DNA from: Trichinella spiralis
Lineage: Eukaryota; Nematoda; Enoplea; Trichinellida; Trichinellidae
Assembly: GCA_000181795.3 (NCBI GenBank)
Contig: CM012953.1
Span: forward strand, 18,581,340 to 18,645,339
Length of the DNA stretch: 64,000 nt
Reading direction: 5' to 3'
Shown here: positions 60,309 through 64,000 of the stretch, piece by piece
How the letters are laid out: each line of letters opens with the position of its first letter
Position numbering within the stretch: position 1 is the first letter of the stretch
Program-made: the position numbers and the translations under genes
Notes under the pieces: model-generated
The model's input: only the letters and a program-made list of their open reading frames with translations
Database searches by the model: none
What the model was told of the DNA's origin: nothing

Positions 60309-63300
60309 AGCAGTATTCCCATTTCCGTCGTCTACATCTTCCGCACGGATTAGGGTATCATACACCCATCACTGACAAGACAGGACGAGCTTTGGTGTTG
60401 CCACTGGTCTCATGATCACATTGGTGGACGTTCAGATCCTGGCCCATCTCGCAATGCTATTGCTTCCAGAGAGCAGTTCGGTGATCACACTGATCGGGCA
60501 CTGGGTTTGCGGGATGTTGTCCTCCAGGATCAGCAGAAATCATTCAGCTGGAGAAGTTCTCCACTTCTGTCTTTGCATCAAATCCAACAGGTATTCTCTT
60601 CTGTATCTTCAGCACCATTTGATGAGGAGCTACTGGTGTTAGCTCCAGCAGTGGTTCCATTGCCGGGGACCACGTCCTGATGGCTGCCATTCCAGAACAT
60701 GGGCTTCGACTGCCAGGATTTCCACATAATTGTGGCCAGTCAGCAGTTCAGTTGAAACGGGGACAAAGCGCGGCGTTTGTGGCTCTCTTCTCCCAGGAAT
60801 GTCAGGGATCTGGCATTGAAACAGGCCTCTACCTCACAACGTGTTATCCAGAGTTCTTCTTCATCGAGCAGCACCTTACTGAGGATCTTCCGCAGCGATT
60901 TCTTTATCGACCAGACGAGCCGTTCCAATAGCCCCCCCATCCGCAGGGCTCACTCCAGAATAAATTTCATGGATGCAGTGGCCTACTAGGTCACGCTGAA
61001 CTCAGTTCACATCTACGGGTCGCCAGGGTTGTCTCAACTCTGGCGCAGCGGTCATGAAAGAGCGGAAGTTATCCGACTGGATAATCTCCTATTTTTCTTG
61101 TCAGGCAATGAACTTGCATCACCCTGGCAATTGTCATCTGTACAGCATCGAGGTGCACAGCCCCGGACGCCATGCATGTGAACAGGCACACATAGTACTT
61201 AGAAGTAGCTTTCTTTCAGACGCGAGTGAGCAATGGCCCTGTAAAGCCCATCCCGGTGTGAGCGAATGCAGCGGCCTCGACCACTCGACTGGATGGCAAG
61301 GCCGCCATTCTCAGCTGGTTCGGTCTGGCTCTTGCACACTGCCAAGCAAAACAGTTCCGTTTACCTTCTTCACTTGGGTGCGTCCCTTTAGCACCCAATA
61401 TTGCTGTCTCAGAGCTGCAGCGTATTGGTGGTCCCAGTGTGTAGCTGCCGCGCGTGGCAGCGTCCCATCAATCCCGTCGTCAAAGCGTGGTCTCCAGGCA
61501 GTATCACTGGGTATGTCATTTGTATGGGTAATTCAGAGTTTTCCAATCTTCCACCCACTCGCAGAAATCCCTTTTCATCCACGAAAGGGTCCAGCCAACT
61601 GAGCCGACTGGTCGCGACGACACGCCCCTACCGCGACAACGCCTGGAATTCTGAACTGAAAGCTTTTATTTGGGCCATTCGCACCCACGTGCCTTCTGCC
61701 TTTCAGAGTTCAGCTGCTGTGATTTCACTGTTCTAACGGGCTTCTACCGGCATCCGGCAATTTCGTATGAACTGCTGACAATGCTGAGTAATACAGAAAA
61801 GCTTTTCCACGCAGCCGTACTTCTCAGGACCAATGAAACTAGATCGAGCTTCGGTAGTGACAGCGACTGTCACTCTTTGCGCACTTTGTTGTTTGTTTGT
61901 TTTGTTGCTCATCTCGCATGGGCGGCGGTTTCTTCGCCGTCACCAAGTTTACCACGTGGTGGTGGTTCGTCGCCTCAGTGGGTAAGTATACCACAGCGCC
62001 ATATGCCCTCTCTTACGCATCGCAAAACGCTTGGATCTCCAGGCGCCTCACTCAGCCAAGTGCAAGCGGTACGAGCGCGCGTAGAAGGAGGATCTTTGAC
62101 AGGCCTGGCTGCTCTTGCTTCCAACGCGTCCACAGCTCCTTCACGGAAACTCCATTGTTCTGGCAAGAACTCGTCCTACGAGGTCCCACGTTGCCACAGA
62201 GTCTGGAGGAGCATCTTCGTTCATACTGTGAACAGTTCCAAGCATGCAATCAGGTCACAGATGTGAAAAGCGGTGCTCAGCATCTTTCGCTTCGACTCTT
62301 CACCCTGGCTATGCACCATTACTGGTGGTGAGAATGTCAAGTGATCGTCTCGTCGGTCCCACTGAATTTCGAGCATCTTCCAAAGGTGGCCCCTGCTGTT
62401 CGCGATTCTTTCCTTGTCTGGCAAGGTCTTCAACGCTTCGGGCTTATTGCTGGCCCATTTGTGCAGGTGGAAACTTCCACTGGCCAACAGTCCCTGCAGT
62501 TGACCGGCTAGCTCTTCGTCCTTCTCGATGATGTCACATGACGTAGCAGGTCATCCAAATGCATGTTTTCCAAAATCTCTGCGACAGAGCGCAGTGCAGC
62601 GTCCTGGTGTCGTTTCGCGTGCATCCGTAATGGTGAGAATGGCCAGAAACTGAGACCATGTCAGGCCAAAACACTCCCGCAGCAACCTGAAATGGCCAAG
62701 TTCAGCCGACGTGTCCCTCCACAGAAAAAGACATGTACTCGATCCTGCTCTGCAATCTGCACCTGAAGATACATCTTCTGGATGTCAGCTTGCAGGCCCA
62801 CACGGTATCTTATGAACCGCAGTAGGGCCTTGAGCAGGTCGAGCTGCAAGTTTGGTCTGACTTTGAGCTGGTTGGGTTTGGCCGTATCGAGCGGAACCAT
62901 CAAATACGACTCGGCACCTTTTCTCTGTGCCCTCACCTTAGTAAACAGCGTAGTGAGGCAGTACTAGCTTCTACCTTCCGGACTGATTTCTGGAGCCCTT
63001 TCCGCCCAGCTATTCTCCACGTAGTGACGCATCGTCAATGCGTAGTCTTACTCATCATCCCTGCAGCGCGCCAGCCTACGCTCTACTACAAGCGGGCGAC
63101 GCCTTACTTGTGTAAAGTTGTTCAGCAACGATGGATGACCTGGAAGACATGGAAGTCGCACTTCATATCGTTCACCGTCGAACGATATCCCTTCCTCGAA
63201 CCTTGCAAGCGCCTTAACGTCAGATGGTCATAAGTAGCAATTTCAGTCGCCTCTAATTCCCAGAATCGACGCAGTATCTGTTCGGCTGATTTTTCCACGC

Positions 63301-63400
63301 GCGTTAGGACGGTAGCCACGGCAGTGATTGGCCTCAAGCTGGTCTATCCGCACAGAATCCAGCCCAAATGAGATTATATTGTGACAGGACCATATGCCGG
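60309..63400 (-). mobile_element. Old BEL/Pao fossil (BEL-5), minus strand
   Basis: From right to left on the minus strand: linker before reverse transcriptase (about 63120-63337; ILRRFWELEATEI), reverse transcriptase pieces (62221-62936; VGLQADIQKMYLQVQIAEQD, FHLHKWASNKPEAL), integrase zinc-finger area near 61220-61400 and integrase core end (60740-60940; GGLLERLVWSIKKSLRKIL, CFNARSLTF). Many breaks, no LTRs found. E2 adjoins its left side. Confidence 0.8.
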
Positions 63401-64000
63401 TCCCTGGCTGACATCACCACTAACTAGATCCAAATAGTGATCTAATTATGAGCATTCTCCCTTCACACTGGTCGACAACCAGAAGGTTGGACAAGTGTNG
63501 GCCANGCATACTCCAGCTTTCACAGGCGGCNTTGCTGAATCCTTCCCGCTAATNCTTCCGGCATGNANCCAGCGCGCGTATCAGGGTGTCNGAGTCTCTA
63601 GCNTTAGCGTGGGTCAACATGAAACTTTGATCTGACGGCATCCGTCGCGCTGTTCCTGCCATTCGTTCGTCGACGNATCANCAAAGGGCNGGATCACCTT
63701 CGTATGGTCCAGGGAAGTCCCCAATGCATCAGCCCACGTTTATCTGAAGGGAAAGAGCTCCAGGAACCCCAGGGTCGAAAAAGGGCAGTGGTGAACTAAT
63801 TGCGTTGGTGAACCACTTAAATTGCCATCTATTTTTCATTTTGCATTTGCAACCCTTTGAATGTATATATTTCAATGATAACGAAATATTTAAGCATTCC
63901 NGCATCNAAAAGCAGCGCCTATGATCTGTNTTGATGTTGNATTTCAAATTACATTTGAACTTGGTTATAAGTGAGCATGGAATTTGGCAAGAATTTCCAT
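63400..64000. other. Low-quality contig end with scattered N
   Basis: Single ambiguous bases occur at more than ten places from about 63499 on, including 63901-63940. Sequence to about 63730 still looks retroelement-like. The last 250 bases are AT-rich with no supported feature. Confidence 0.7.

Noticed and set aside
1-64000. CRISPR array, bacterial operon or phage-like defence system
   Set aside because: No regular spaced repeats. Spliced genes and eukaryotic element types show that this is animal nuclear DNA.

Overview
This window is nuclear DNA of an animal, most likely a nematode. AT-rich host genes with short introns fill about the left 28 kb, and GC-richer retroelements dominate the right side. 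A dachsous-type cadherin, an UNC-50 homolog, and a landscape of BEL/Pao, Ty3/gypsy and FLYWCH/MULE elements fit a clade I nematode such as Trichinella. The genus is inference and needs a database match.

Host part (1 to about 27.9 kb). A dachsous ortholog fills 1-17719 on the minus strand: 17 phase-matched exons encode a signal peptide, 26 cadherin repeats and the start of repeat 27, and the transmembrane and cytoplasmic part lies beyond the left edge. Its 6.6-kb first intron holds a complete two-exon OSCP1 gene on the opposite strand. Just upstream of dachsous, a possible small secreted-protein gene runs divergently (18110-19403, +). A complete seven-exon unc-50 gene (19959-21743, -), an elongator tRNA-Met (23653-23725, +), a small unrecognised secreted or membrane protein (24139-24599, -), a decayed MULE transposon (24882-26895) and a complete three-exon SDHAF2 gene (27143-27774, -) follow.

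Transposon part (27.9 to 64 kb). Two BEL/Pao elements on the minus strand (27932-32682 and 33311-36903) each keep paired LTRs (392 bp with one visible mismatch; 352 bp with none seen), 5-bp target duplications, a tRNA-Tyr-type primer site and a purine tract. They are therefore young, although both look internally incomplete. Beyond them lies a mosaic of older fossils: a decayed minus-strand BEL, an inverted gag copy, a Ty3/gypsy remnant, a plus-strand BEL interrupted by MULE DNA, a CsRn1-like Ty3/gypsy on the minus strand, and a MULE composite (56017-60299) flanked by a 9-bp duplication. Another minus-strand BEL fossil runs to about 63.4 kb, and the last 0.6 kb contains scattered ambiguous bases.

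The host genes do not form an operon or pathway. Dachsous acts at the cell surface in planar polarity, OSCP1 and UNC-50 are linked to trafficking or cilia, and SDHAF2 is a mitochondrial assembly factor. I found no convincing undescribed system. The most unusual points are the nested antisense OSCP1, the two young but incomplete BEL elements sharing primer-site type and target preference, and the MULE with two head-opposed transposase segments that seems to have moved as one unit.
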